A stretch of 64,000 bases of DNA from Rubrivivax sp. (GTDB lineage: Bacteria > Pseudomonadota > Gammaproteobacteria > Burkholderiales > Burkholderiaceae): contig JAEUOZ010000009.1 of the NCBI GenBank assembly GCA_016790225.1, positions 1-64,000 of the forward strand. Direction: 5' to 3'. Made by a program: the position numbers and the translations under genes. This document shows positions 42,401 through 50,274 of this stretch, one piece after another. The notes beneath the pieces were generated by a model that saw only the letters and a program-made list of their open reading frames with translations, had not been told where the DNA came from and did not search any database. Within the stretch, counting starts at the first letter, position 1. Each line of letters opens with the position of its first letter.

Positions 42401-44022
42401 GCGCCAGCGCACCACCCGTCGGCGTGCTGCAGGCCCTCTCTGCACAGGCGCAGCGGCGCCCGCAGGCGACGGCGCTGGTGTGGGGTGATCAGCGCTTCAG
42501 CTATTCCGCGCTGATGCAGCACAGCTGCGCGCTCGCCGCCGCACTGCAGGCGCAGGGCCTGCGGGCCGGCGACCGGGTGCTGATCAGCCTGAACGACGGC
42601 GCGCAGGCGGTATTCGGCCTGCTGGGCACGCTGATGATCGGCGCGGTCGCCTCGCCGCTCTCGCCGCACGCCCCGGCTGCCCGGCTGCGGGACAGCCTGG
42701 ACGATCTGCAAGCCCGCGCGCTGCTCATCGCGCAAGACGATGCGCGGCTCAGCACGCTGGACATGGACCACACGGACGGGCTGCGGGTGATGAGGCTCAT
42801 GCCGGGCGCGGCCTGCCAGGCGGGGGACACCCTGGCGTCAACGGCCAACGCTTCAGATCAGCCTGTGCCGGCCGCGCGGTCCGAGAGCGCCTGGGTGCCT
42901 CCCTCAGCCGAGGCCCTGGCGCTGATCATCCCCACCTCCGGCTCTCGCGCGCGGCCCAAGGGGGTGATGCTGAGCCACGCCAACCTCGCCGCCACGGTGG
43001 CCATGATCCAGCCCTTTCTGGCGCTGGACGAGCGCGACACCGTGCTGAGTGCACTGCCGCTCAGCCACACCTACGGGCTCTACCAGATCTTTCTGGCGCT
43101 GGGACAAGGTGCCACGCTGATGCTGGAGCCCGGCGTGAGCCTGGCGGTGCCGCTGCTGCAGCGGCTGCAGGCCACCGGCGCGACCGTGCTGCCGGCCACG
43201 CCCACGCTGCTGGCGCTGCTGCTGTCGGTGCGCGATCCCGGCGCCTTTGCCCTGCCTGCGCTGCGCCTGGTCACCTCCGCCGCCGATGCGCTGCCGCCGG
43301 CGCGCGTCGCCCAGTGGCAGGCCACCTGGCCACAGGCCCGGCTGCTGTCCATGTACGGGCAGACGGAATGCGGCCGCGCCAGCATCCTGCCGGCCGATGC
43401 GCTGGCGCAGCGTCCTCACAGCGTGGGGCGCGGCCTGCCCGGCAGCGAGCTCTGGCTGGTCGACGATCAAGGCCGGCGCTTGCCGCCCGGTGAAGCCGAA
43501 GGCGAGCTGGTGGTCAGCGGCCCACATGTGATGCAGGGCTACTGGAGACGCCCGGAAGAGACGGCGCTGGCGCTGCGCCCGCATCCGGACCAACCGGGCC
43601 AGCGCGTGCTGCATACCGGTGACCTGTTCCGTCGTGATGCCGAAGGCTGGCTCAGCTTCGTGGCGCGGCGTGACGATCTGATCAAGAGCGGCGGCGAGCG
43701 CATCAGCCCGCAGGCCCTTCAGGCCATCCTGCTGCAGGCACCGGGTGTGGCAGATGCCGCCGTGCTGGGCCAGCCGGATGCCCGGCTCGGGCAGGCGGTG
43801 CATGCCTGGCTGGTGGCCCGTCCCGGCGCCAGCGCAGACGCCAGGGCGGTGATGGCGCACTGCCGGCAGCAGCTGGAGCCGGCCCAATGCCCCCGAGCGC
43901 TGCACTGGTGTGCCGAGCTCCCGCGCAACGAAACGGGCAAACTGGATCTGCCGCGGCTGCGGGCGATGGCCGCGGCGCAGAGCCCGCCCAACCCACCAAA
44001 CCGGCCGAGCGCGCCGGGATGA
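42397..44022 (+). CDS. AMP-forming acyl/aminoacyl ligase (ANL superfamily)
   Basis: 541 residues from the ATG at 42397. ANL motifs are in order: P-loop 'IIPTSGSRARPKGVMLSH' (near residue 185), 'LPLSHTYGLYQIF', 'SMYGQTECGRASILP', 'TGDLFRRDAEGWLSFVARRD' and the C-terminal catalytic Lys in 'PRNETGKLDLPRLRAM'. It activates a carboxylic acid as an acyl-AMP; with the carrier protein two genes on, loading onto phosphopantetheine is the likely next step. The acid is unknown. It overlaps asnB at the start and the 27-codon ORF at the end. Confidence 0.93.
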   Translation: MSASAPPVGVLQALSAQAQRRPQATALVWGDQRFSYSALMQHSCALAAALQAQGLRAGDRVLISLNDGAQAVFGLLGTLMIGAVASPLSPHAPAARLRDSLDDLQARALLIAQDDARLSTLDMDHTDGLRVMRLMPGAACQAGDTLASTANASDQPVPAARSESAWVPPSAEALALIIPTSGSRARPKGVMLSHANLAATVAMIQPFLALDERDTVLSALPLSHTYGLYQIFLALGQGATLMLEPGVSLAVPLLQRLQATGATVLPATPTLLALLLSVRDPGAFALPALRLVTSAADALPPARVAQWQATWPQARLLSMYGQTECGRASILPADALAQRPHSVGRGLPGSELWLVDDQGRRLPPGEAEGELVVSGPHVMQGYWRRPEETALALRPHPDQPGQRVLHTGDLFRRDAEGWLSFVARRDDLIKSGGERISPQALQAILLQAPGVADAAVLGQPDARLGQAVHAWLVARPGASADARAVMAHCRQQLEPAQCPRALHWCAELPRNETGKLDLPRLRAMAAAQSPPNPPNRPSAPG

Positions 44023-44102
44023 GCGCCCGCCCCGCCGCCGCCCTGCCGCATGGACACTTCCCGCCCCTGGGCCGCAGCCATCACCCCCTTCTGAACGCAT
44101 GA
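44019..44102 (+). CDS. 27-codon mini-ORF coupled to both neighbours
   Basis: Its ATG shares ATGA (44019-44022) with the ligase stop and its TGA shares ATGA (44099-44102) with the carrier-protein start, so it exactly bridges the 76-nt gap. The predicted peptide is Pro/Ala-rich with four His ('LPHGHF', 'RSHHPLL'). It may only keep ribosomes moving to the carrier gene, may be a real micropeptide, or may be chance. No homology can be judged at this length. Confidence 0.4.
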   Translation: MSARPAAALPHGHFPPLGRSHHPLLNA

Positions 44103-44353
44103 GCACCCTGCAGCAAGAGATCCGCCGCTTCATCGCCGACAACTTCCTGCTCGGCGCGCAGGCGCTGCAGTTCGGCGACGCCGATTCCCTGGTCGAGCGG
44201 CAGATCGTCGATTCAACGGGCTTTCTGGAGCTGATCACCTTTCTCGAAGAGCGCCACGGTATCCGCATCGAGGACGCAGAAATGACCCCGGAAAACCTGG
44301 AGACGCTGGACCGCATGGCCGACTTTCTGCAGCGCAAGGGTGTCCGTGACTGA
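44099..44353 (+). CDS. Free-standing acyl/peptidyl carrier protein
   Basis: 84 residues. A carrier-protein fold with phosphopantetheine site Ser39 in 'IVDSTGFLELITFLEE', preceded by acidic 'QFGDADSLVERQ' and followed by helix III/IV 'GIRIEDAEMTPENLETLDRM'. It would hold the ligase's acyl or aminoacyl product as a thioester. The DSTGF sequence differs from the DSL of fatty-acid ACPs, so a dedicated pathway carrier is likely. The start follows the mini-ORF by ATGA overlap; its last 14 bp overlap the NadE-family gene. Confidence 0.92.
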   Translation: MSTLQQEIRRFIADNFLLGAQALQFGDADSLVERQIVDSTGFLELITFLEERHGIRIEDAEMTPENLETLDRMADFLQRKGVRD

Positions 44354-45332
44354 GCCGCAAGGCCCGCCGCTGGCCGCCGCGGTATTTGCGCTGGACGTGC
44401 CCCTGCAGGCCGATCGCATCGGCCGCTGGATGCGCGATGCGGTCGGGCAGCAGATGCGCCGGCGCGGTTGCGTGGTCGCGCTGTCCGGGGGGGTGGACAG
44501 CTCGCTGTGTGCGGCGCTGGCCGCGCGCGCGCTCGGGCCCGACAAGGTCTTCGGGCTGCTGCTGCCGGAGCGCGAATCCAGCCCCGACAGCGCCCGCCGC
44601 GCCCGGCTGCTGGTGCAGGCGCTGGGCATCGCGCACGCCGAAGTGGACATCACCGAGGCCTTGCAGGCCCTGGGCTGCTACGCGCAGCGCGACGCCGCCG
44701 TGCAGCGCGTCTTTCCCGGCTACGAGGCCGGCTGGGGCTGCCGCATCGGCATCGGCGGCGGGCATACCGGGGGCATCAATTTCTTTCGGCTGGATGTGCA
44801 GTCGCCCGACGGCCAGCGCTTCAGCCAGCGGCTGCCGCACCGGGAATACCTGCAGATCGTCGCGGCCACCAACTTCAAGCAGCGCGTGCGCAAGACGCTG
44901 GAGTACTTCCACGCCGATCGCCTGAACTACGCCGTCGTGGGCACGCCCAACCGCCTGGAGATCGACCAGGGCTTTTTTGTCAAGCAAGGCGACGGCACGG
45001 CCGACCTGAAGCCCATCGCGCACCTGTACAAGACCCAGGTCTTCCAGATGGCGCGCGAACTGGGCGTGCCAGCCGAGATCTGCGAGGCGCAGCCCACCAC
45101 CGACACCTATACCTTGCCGCAGGGGCAGGACGAGTTCTACTTCGCGCTCTCTCACGTGCAGATGGATCTGGCGCTGTGGGCGCTGGAGCACCAACGGCCG
45201 GCCGCCGAACTGGCCGCCGCGCTTGACATCCCGCACGAACAGGCACGGCGGGTCTATGCCGACATCCGCGCCAAGCGCGCCGCCGCGGCTCATCTGCTGG
45301 CCAACGGTCTGACGGTGCCGGACACGTTCTGA
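44340..45332 (+). CDS. NadE-family ATP pyrophosphatase (NAD+ synthase-like amidase ligase)
   Basis: 330 residues from a GTG at 44340 (GTG 44346 also possible). The PP-loop 'VVALSGGVDSSLCAALAA' lies near residue 45, then 'VVGTPNRLEIDQGFFVKQGD' and 'PIAHLYKTQVFQMARELGVP', as in ammonia-dependent NAD+ synthases. 'PTTDTYTLPQGQDEFYFAL' differs from housekeeping NadE. It has no glutaminase domain. A second NAD+ synthase is possible, but in a cluster with a ligase and carrier it more likely adenylates a carboxylate for amide formation, perhaps using ammonia from the AsnB-type protein. No terminator was identified downstream. Confidence 0.85.
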   Translation: MSVTEPQGPPLAAAVFALDVPLQADRIGRWMRDAVGQQMRRRGCVVALSGGVDSSLCAALAARALGPDKVFGLLLPERESSPDSARRARLLVQALGIAHAEVDITEALQALGCYAQRDAAVQRVFPGYEAGWGCRIGIGGGHTGGINFFRLDVQSPDGQRFSQRLPHREYLQIVAATNFKQRVRKTLEYFHADRLNYAVVGTPNRLEIDQGFFVKQGDGTADLKPIAHLYKTQVFQMARELGVPAEICEAQPTTDTYTLPQGQDEFYFALSHVQMDLALWALEHQRPAAELAAALDIPHEQARRVYADIRAKRAAAAHLLANGLTVPDTF

Positions 45333-45558
45333 GCCGCCAGCCCGGCAGGCTTTACAGCGGCCATCAACCGGGCCAGACCGGGGCGCTGATCTGTGACTTA
45401 GTTCACAACGGGGCGTGCAGCCCATGCCACAGCACCGGGTTTGCCCCTTTTCCTTTCGACATTTACAGGTCTTTACACTCGCGATGAGGCTGTACGCCGT
45501 GCAGCGCTGGGATCGGGGTGCGCCTTGACGGCCGGCCCGAACAGGAGGAAGGAACATC
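45333..45558 (+). other. Upstream region of the HhH/OmpA pair
   Basis: A 226-bp gap. TTTACA occurs three times (near 45350, 45463 and 45473), the last two 10 bp apart, but no well-spaced -10 could be paired. A very strong Shine-Dalgarno AGGAGGAAGGA ends 5 nt before the ATG at 45559. No gene or RNA is seen. Confidence 0.45.
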
Positions 45559-46689
45559 ATGTCGGGACTGGCCTGTGTCCTTTGGTGGATCGTTCTGGGC
45601 GCCTTGCTCGGCCTGCTGGCCAGCTGGCTGCTGGGCCGGATATTCCGCCGCCCGATGCCCGCCCCCGTCGAACGCATCGTCGAGAAGGTGATCGAGCGAC
45701 CGGTTGACCGCGTGGTCGAGAAACTGGTCGAAAAGCCGGTGGATCGGATCGTCGAGCGTGTCGTCGAAAAGCCGGTCGAGACGGTGGTCGAACGGGTGGT
45801 GGAGCGCCTGGTCGAGACCCCGGCCGACAACACGGCACTGCTGCAGCAGATCGCCACGCTGAGCGCCACGGCCGCCCTGGTGCCCACGCTGCGAAGCCGG
45901 CTGGCGCAAGCGCTGGCAGCGCCGCCGGCCACCGAAGCGGCGCCGCCCGCGGAACCGCCGATCAAACCGGCCACAGAGCCGGCCATCGATCTGGCCGCCG
46001 CGAAGGCCGCTGGCTTCTCGCTCAAGGGGGCGGACGACCTGGAGCTGGTCGAAGGCATCGGGCCGAAGATCGCGGGGCTGCTGCGGGCCAAGGGCATCCT
46101 CAGCTTTGCCCAGCTGGCCGAGACCCCGGTCTCGCGCATCCGCGCCATCCTCGACGAAGCCGGGCCCAACTACCGCATCGCGGACCCCGGCACCTGGCCG
46201 GAACAGGCCGATCTGGCCGCCCGCAACCGCTGGAGCGCCTTGCGTGCGCTGCAGGACGTGCTGGATGCCGGCGTGCGTGTGGATGGCCGGGGCATGCGCG
46301 CCGAGATCGAGGATCTCAAGCGTCGCCTGTCCGACAGCCAGGCCGCTGCCCAGGCCGCCCAGGCCGCCATGACCGCCCGCCGCGCCAGGCCGATCGATCT
46401 CGCGCTGGCCGCTGCGGCCGGCTTCTCGCTGAAGGGGCCGGACGACCTGGAGGTGATCGAAGGCATCGGGCCCAAGATCGCCGAGTTGCTGCGCAAGGCC
46501 GGCATCGACAGCTTTGCCCAGCTGGCTGAGGCCACGCCGGAGCAGATCCAGCCGATCCTGGATGCCGCGGGACCGAACTTCAAGCTGGCCGATCCGCACA
46601 CCTGGCCCGAGCAGGCGGCCCTGTGTGCGATGAACCAATGGGCCGCGCTCAAGGCGCTGCAGGGCGTGCTGACCGCCGGACGGCGCTGA
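45559..46689 (+). CDS. Membrane-anchored protein with tandem helix-hairpin-helix domains
   Basis: 376 residues. Residues about 5-26 are a membrane segment followed by 'GRIFRRP', so the rest is probably cytoplasmic. Residues 36-83 are four copies of a 12-residue unit P-V-[ED]-[RT]-[IV]-V-E-[KR]-x-[IV]-E-[RK]. Two homologous modules of about 95 residues follow (about 144-240 and 279-376), each with 'AAGFSLKG.DDLE..EGIGPKI' (HhH hairpin), 'FAQLAE' and 'WPEQA', joined by a short coiled coil. HhH hairpins usually bind DNA without sequence specificity. The family is otherwise uncharacterised to my knowledge. The OmpA-domain gene follows after 20 bp. Confidence 0.85.
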   Translation: MSGLACVLWWIVLGALLGLLASWLLGRIFRRPMPAPVERIVEKVIERPVDRVVEKLVEKPVDRIVERVVEKPVETVVERVVERLVETPADNTALLQQIATLSATAALVPTLRSRLAQALAAPPATEAAPPAEPPIKPATEPAIDLAAAKAAGFSLKGADDLELVEGIGPKIAGLLRAKGILSFAQLAETPVSRIRAILDEAGPNYRIADPGTWPEQADLAARNRWSALRALQDVLDAGVRVDGRGMRAEIEDLKRRLSDSQAAAQAAQAAMTARRARPIDLALAAAAGFSLKGPDDLEVIEGIGPKIAELLRKAGIDSFAQLAEATPEQIQPILDAAGPNFKLADPHTWPEQAALCAMNQWAALKALQGVLTAGRR

Positions 46690-46709
46690 AACCGCGGAAG
46701 GAACCCACC

Positions 46710-47267
46710 ATGAGCCAGGACTCCCTCGCACTCACCCCTGAAGGTCTTCAGGCCCTCAACCGCTGGCACCTGATCATCGGCTTGATCCTGCTGCTGTTGC
46801 TGTTCCTGCTGCCGCTGCTGTTCGGCATCGGCCCCAGCACCTGGAAGCAATGCGCCGCCGCGTCCGCGGTCAGCCAGACCCCGGCTCCGATGGCCGCGCC
46901 GGTCGCGCCGCCGGCGGCCGAAGCGGCCAAGCCCGCGCCCTCCGCGCCGCCCAAGGCGGTGGTCTTTTTCGACACCGGCAAGGCCGGCATCGGCGACAAG
47001 GGTCTGGCTGACCTGAAGGCCCTGGCCGCCATGGCCGGCCCTTCATCGCGCCTGGCCGTGAGCGGCTATCACGATGCGCGCGGCGACCCCGCCCGCAACG
47101 CCGAGCTGGCCAAGGAGCGCGCGCTCGCGGTGCGCGAGGCCCTCAAGGCTGCGGGCGTGGCCGAAGCCCGCATCGAGTTGCGCAAGCCGGAAGCCACCAG
47201 CGCCGCCAGCAGCGGCGTCGAAAGCGAAGCCGCGGCCCGGCGCGTGGAGGTCAGCGTCCTCCCCTGA
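46710..47267 (+). CDS. Inner-membrane-anchored OmpA-domain protein
   Basis: 185 residues. A membrane segment (about residues 21-40, Leu-rich) and an Ala/Pro linker precede a shortened OmpA/MotB-like C-terminal domain: 'AVVFFDTGKAGIGDKGLADL', 'LAVSGYHDARGDPARNAELA' and 'ERALAVREALKAAGVAEARI'. This places the domain in the periplasm where it can bind peptidoglycan; the Asp and Arg positions of the binding site seem present ('GYHDARGD', 'ELAKERA'). It has GGAAGG upstream and forms a two-gene unit with the HhH protein. Confidence 0.88.
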   Translation: MSQDSLALTPEGLQALNRWHLIIGLILLLLLFLLPLLFGIGPSTWKQCAAASAVSQTPAPMAAPVAPPAAEAAKPAPSAPPKAVVFFDTGKAGIGDKGLADLKALAAMAGPSSRLAVSGYHDARGDPARNAELAKERALAVREALKAAGVAEARIELRKPEATSAASSGVESEAAARRVEVSVLP

Positions 47268-47293
47268 CCCGGCCGTGGGGCCGGACGCGGCGG

Positions 47294-48271
47294 TTATTGC
47301 GGCTCGATCCTGGCGTCGCGGATCGCCTTCTCCCACTTCAGCGTCTCGGCAGCGTTGCGCCGCGCCAGGGCTTCGGGCGTGCCCGGGTCGATGCTGAAGC
47401 CGATCGCCTCGAACCTGTCCTGCAGGTCCTTGGCATTGGCCGCCGCGTTGATCGCGGCATTCAGCCGGTTCACCACCTCGGGCGGCGTGCCGGCCGGCGC
47501 AAAGACGGCAAAGTAGGCGATCAGCTCATAGTCCTTCAGGCCCAGCGCCTCGTTGACGGTGGGCAGATCGGGCACCGCGGCGGCGCGCCGGGTGGAGGTG
47601 ACGGCCAGCCCACGGATCTTGCCGGCCTTGTGCTGCGGCACGGTCACGCCGAAGTCCGCCGTGAATACGTTGACCTGGCCACCGATCAGATCGGTCATCG
47701 CCGCCGGGCCGGCCTTGTAGGGAATCGGATTCATCCTGATGCCGGCCATGCTGGCCAGCATCTCGGAGGACACCTGCTGCGAGGTGCTGGCGTAGGCAAA
47801 GCTCACCTCGCCCGGCTTGCTCTTCGCAAGCGCCACCAGCTCACGCAGGTTCTTCACCGGCACGTCGTTGTTCACGGCCACCATCAGCGGCACCGACCCC
47901 AGGAAGCCGACCGGCACGAAGGCCTTGTCCTGGTCATAGGGCAGCTGCTTCATCAGGAACTTCAGCGCCGCATTCGTGCTGTTGGTGCCCACGAGGATGG
48001 TGTAGCCATCGGCAGGCGCCTTGGCCACGATGTCCGCGCCCAGCATGCCGCTGGCGCCTGGGCGGTTCTCGATGACGATGGGCTGGCCCAGCGTGGCGGC
48101 CATCTTCTCGGCGAAGGCCCGGCCGATCTGATCGGTGGCGCTGCCGGCCGCAAAGGGCACGATGGCGCGGATGGGCTTGGCCGGCCAGGCCTGGGCCCAG
48201 GCCGTGTGGCTGAGCAGGCTGGCGGCCAGCGCCACGGCGCCCAGGGCAAGGCGGCGGTTGAGGGGGTTCAT
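47294..48271 (-). CDS. Bug/TctC family tripartite tricarboxylate-type solute-binding protein
   Basis: 325 residues with a signal peptide (ending 'SHTAWAQA') and the Bug fold: 'WPAKPIRAIVPFAAGSATDQ', 'IENRPGASGMLGADIVAKAP' and 'DGYTILVGTNSTNAA'. Bug proteins are expanded in Burkholderiales and bind carboxylates and other small molecules in the periplasm; most lack an adjacent TctAB transporter, as here. It is 65 bp upstream-adjacent to, but downstream in transcription of, the AtuA pair, so it may bind the acid metabolised by those proteins. Confidence 0.94.
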   Translation of the reverse strand: MNPLNRRLALGAVALAASLLSHTAWAQAWPAKPIRAIVPFAAGSATDQIGRAFAEKMAATLGQPIVIENRPGASGMLGADIVAKAPADGYTILVGTNSTNAALKFLMKQLPYDQDKAFVPVGFLGSVPLMVAVNNDVPVKNLRELVALAKSKPGEVSFAYASTSQQVSSEMLASMAGIRMNPIPYKAGPAAMTDLIGGQVNVFTADFGVTVPQHKAGKIRGLAVTSTRRAAAVPDLPTVNEALGLKDYELIAYFAVFAPAGTPPEVVNRLNAAINAAANAKDLQDRFEAIGFSIDPGTPEALARRNAAETLKWEKAIRDARIEPQ

Positions 48272-48336
48272 GGGCTTGTCTCCGTCGTGGGTTGGGATGT
48301 CATCGCGTCCGGCTCGCGCCAGCGCGTGCGATCAGT

Positions 48337-48717
48337 CTAGGCCCGGGCGCTTGTCCCCGGGTGCTGCGCAGGCTCGATCTCCAGGGCCAGGATCAGCGAG
48401 CTGAGCGTCTTGCCGTGCGCGTCCAGGGCCAGCGAGCGGGTGACACCACCGCAAAGCGCGCCGTGCAGCACGAAGTGCAGGGCTGCCAGCTGCGGCAAGG
48501 CGTAGCGGTCGATGCGCCCCTGCGCGATGCCGGCGTAGACGCCGCGCACCCGATCGATGCTCAGCAGGCGCTCGATCAGCGGGTAGTCGGCACGGTCCAG
48601 CGCGATGATGCTCAGGGTGGCACGGTCGCCCTTGTCGCCGGAGCGAGCGAGCGCCAGCTGCTGCAGGCGACGCGTCGGCCCTCGGGGCATCGCGGGCAGT
48701 CGACCGGGCGCACTCAT
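48337..48717 (-). CDS. AtuA-like small C-terminal domain protein
   Basis: 126 residues with the motif 'LALARSGDKGDRATLSIIAL' (SGDKGD), the hallmark of the small domain that follows AtuA. In many bacteria it is fused to the C-terminus of the AtuA/DUF1446 protein; here it is a separate gene 9 nt downstream. The two presumably form a complex. The biochemical activity is not established. Confidence 0.85.
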   Translation of the reverse strand: MSAPGRLPAMPRGPTRRLQQLALARSGDKGDRATLSIIALDRADYPLIERLLSIDRVRGVYAGIAQGRIDRYALPQLAALHFVLHGALCGGVTRSLALDAHGKTLSSLILALEIEPAQHPGTSARA

Positions 48718-48726
48718 GCGCGCGCC

Positions 48727-50127
48727 TCACAGCTCCAGGAAGTCACAGCGCGGCCGCACCCCATCCCGCGGAATCAGCACGGATTCCACGGCCAGCACTT
48801 CGCGCACGGACAGGGCGACGCCACCGCCGGCTGCCGGCCCGTTCAGATAGAGCGCCTCCACTTCCTGCGCCGCACGCTCGGCGTCGGCGCGGGACGCAGC
48901 CCGCACGGCCAGGCGCACGCGCACCTCGGCGGGCTCGGCCCCGTCGCCCGGGCGCCCGTGGCCGGCGCCGGAGCCCCGTGCCGGGCCATGCAGCGCATTC
49001 ACGCCGATCAGCTCGGCGCGCAGCTCGCGCAGCCGCGGCGCCAGCGGCTGCAGGCGCGACTGAAGCACCTGCAGCGCCAGCTGGCCCCGCGACAGCGCGC
49101 CGGGGCCGCCGTAGCTGATCTGACCTTCGCCGACAAAGCCTTCCCGCAGGCCCAGCGACACCTTCAGCGCCAGCGGCCGCGCCGTGCCGCTGGCGCCCTG
49201 CACCCTCACCCGGTTGTGACCCAGCTCCTCGATCTGAACGTTGGAGAAATCCGCGGTCACGTCGGGCTGCAGGTAGTGAGACGGATCCTCGATCTCGTAG
49301 AGCAGCTGCGCCGTGCAGCTGAGCCGATCCACACGCCCGCCGGCCCCCGGCAAGAGGCCGATCACGGCGCTGCCGTCCGCGCTGACCTCGGCCAGCGGAA
49401 AACCCAGGTTCGCCAGATCGGGCACATCGACAAAACCAGGGTCCGCCAGATAGCCGCCGCTCACCTGGGCCGCGCACTCCAGCAGATGGCCAACCAGGAT
49501 GCCGCGGCCCAGCATCGGCGCGTCCTCGGCGCGCCAGCCGAAGTGGTGCATCAGTGGCGCCAGAAACAGCGCGGGATCGGCCACACGGCCGCTGATCACC
49601 ACATCGGCATCGCCTTGCAGCGCCGGCAGCAGCGCATCGGCGCCCAGATAGGCGTTGGCCGATACCAGCTGCTCCAGCACATCGCCCACGCAGCGCGGGC
49701 TGTCCAGCAAGGGCAGCTCCGGACGCGCACGCACGAGCTCCAGCACTTCATCGCCGCTGACCACCGCGACGCGCAGCCGCTTCAGGCCCAGCTCTCGCGC
49801 CAGCTCCAGCACCGCCTGGCCGGCGGCGGGCGGGTTGGCGGCGCCCATGTTGCTGATGATGCGCGTGCCTTCACGCACACAGGCCGGCAGGACCGCGCCC
49901 AGCCGCTCGCGCAGCAGCGGGTCGTAGCCCTGCTGCGGATCGGCGGCGCGGCGCGCCTGAGCCAGCGCGATCGTGCGCTCGGCCAGGCACTCGAAGACCA
50001 GCGCCTGCAGCTGCCCGCGCTCGGCCAGATCACGCGCTGGCCCGATGCGATCCCCGCTGTAGCCGGCGCCGCAGCCGATGCGAAACGGCGCGGCCGTCTG
50101 GGGGCTTTCGCGAAGCAGGCGGCTCAT
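48727..50127 (-). CDS. Acyclic terpene utilization AtuA family (DUF1446) protein
   Basis: 466 residues from the ATG at 50127 (a start 11 codons upstream is possible). The DUF1446 body is clear: 'FRIGCGAGYSGDRIGPARDL', 'LVFECLAERTIALAQ', 'GTRIISNMGAANPPAAGQAV', 'DVVISGRVADPALFLAPLMH' and 'GGYLADPGFVDVPDLA'. AtuA was named from the Pseudomonas citronellol/geraniol pathway, but most homologues outside atu clusters, like this one, have no proven substrate. It is transcribed with the small AtuA-like gene and probably the Bug protein gene; divergent from the family-5 binding protein. Confidence 0.9.
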   Translation of the reverse strand: MSRLLRESPQTAAPFRIGCGAGYSGDRIGPARDLAERGQLQALVFECLAERTIALAQARRAADPQQGYDPLLRERLGAVLPACVREGTRIISNMGAANPPAAGQAVLELARELGLKRLRVAVVSGDEVLELVRARPELPLLDSPRCVGDVLEQLVSANAYLGADALLPALQGDADVVISGRVADPALFLAPLMHHFGWRAEDAPMLGRGILVGHLLECAAQVSGGYLADPGFVDVPDLANLGFPLAEVSADGSAVIGLLPGAGGRVDRLSCTAQLLYEIEDPSHYLQPDVTADFSNVQIEELGHNRVRVQGASGTARPLALKVSLGLREGFVGEGQISYGGPGALSRGQLALQVLQSRLQPLAPRLRELRAELIGVNALHGPARGSGAGHGRPGDGAEPAEVRVRLAVRAASRADAERAAQEVEALYLNGPAAGGGVALSVREVLAVESVLIPRDGVRPRCDFLEL

Positions 50128-50274
50128 CGCGGCAGCATGGCAGCCCGTGGGGCTGGACACCAGCGGGGCGTTCCCGGGGCTGGCGCGGCTGTCCCGCCCG
50201 GCGATCTACCGCTGATCACGCACCGAGGGTCCGCGCGCTGCACCAGCCAGCGGGCGATGCGCTCCAATAGCGGC

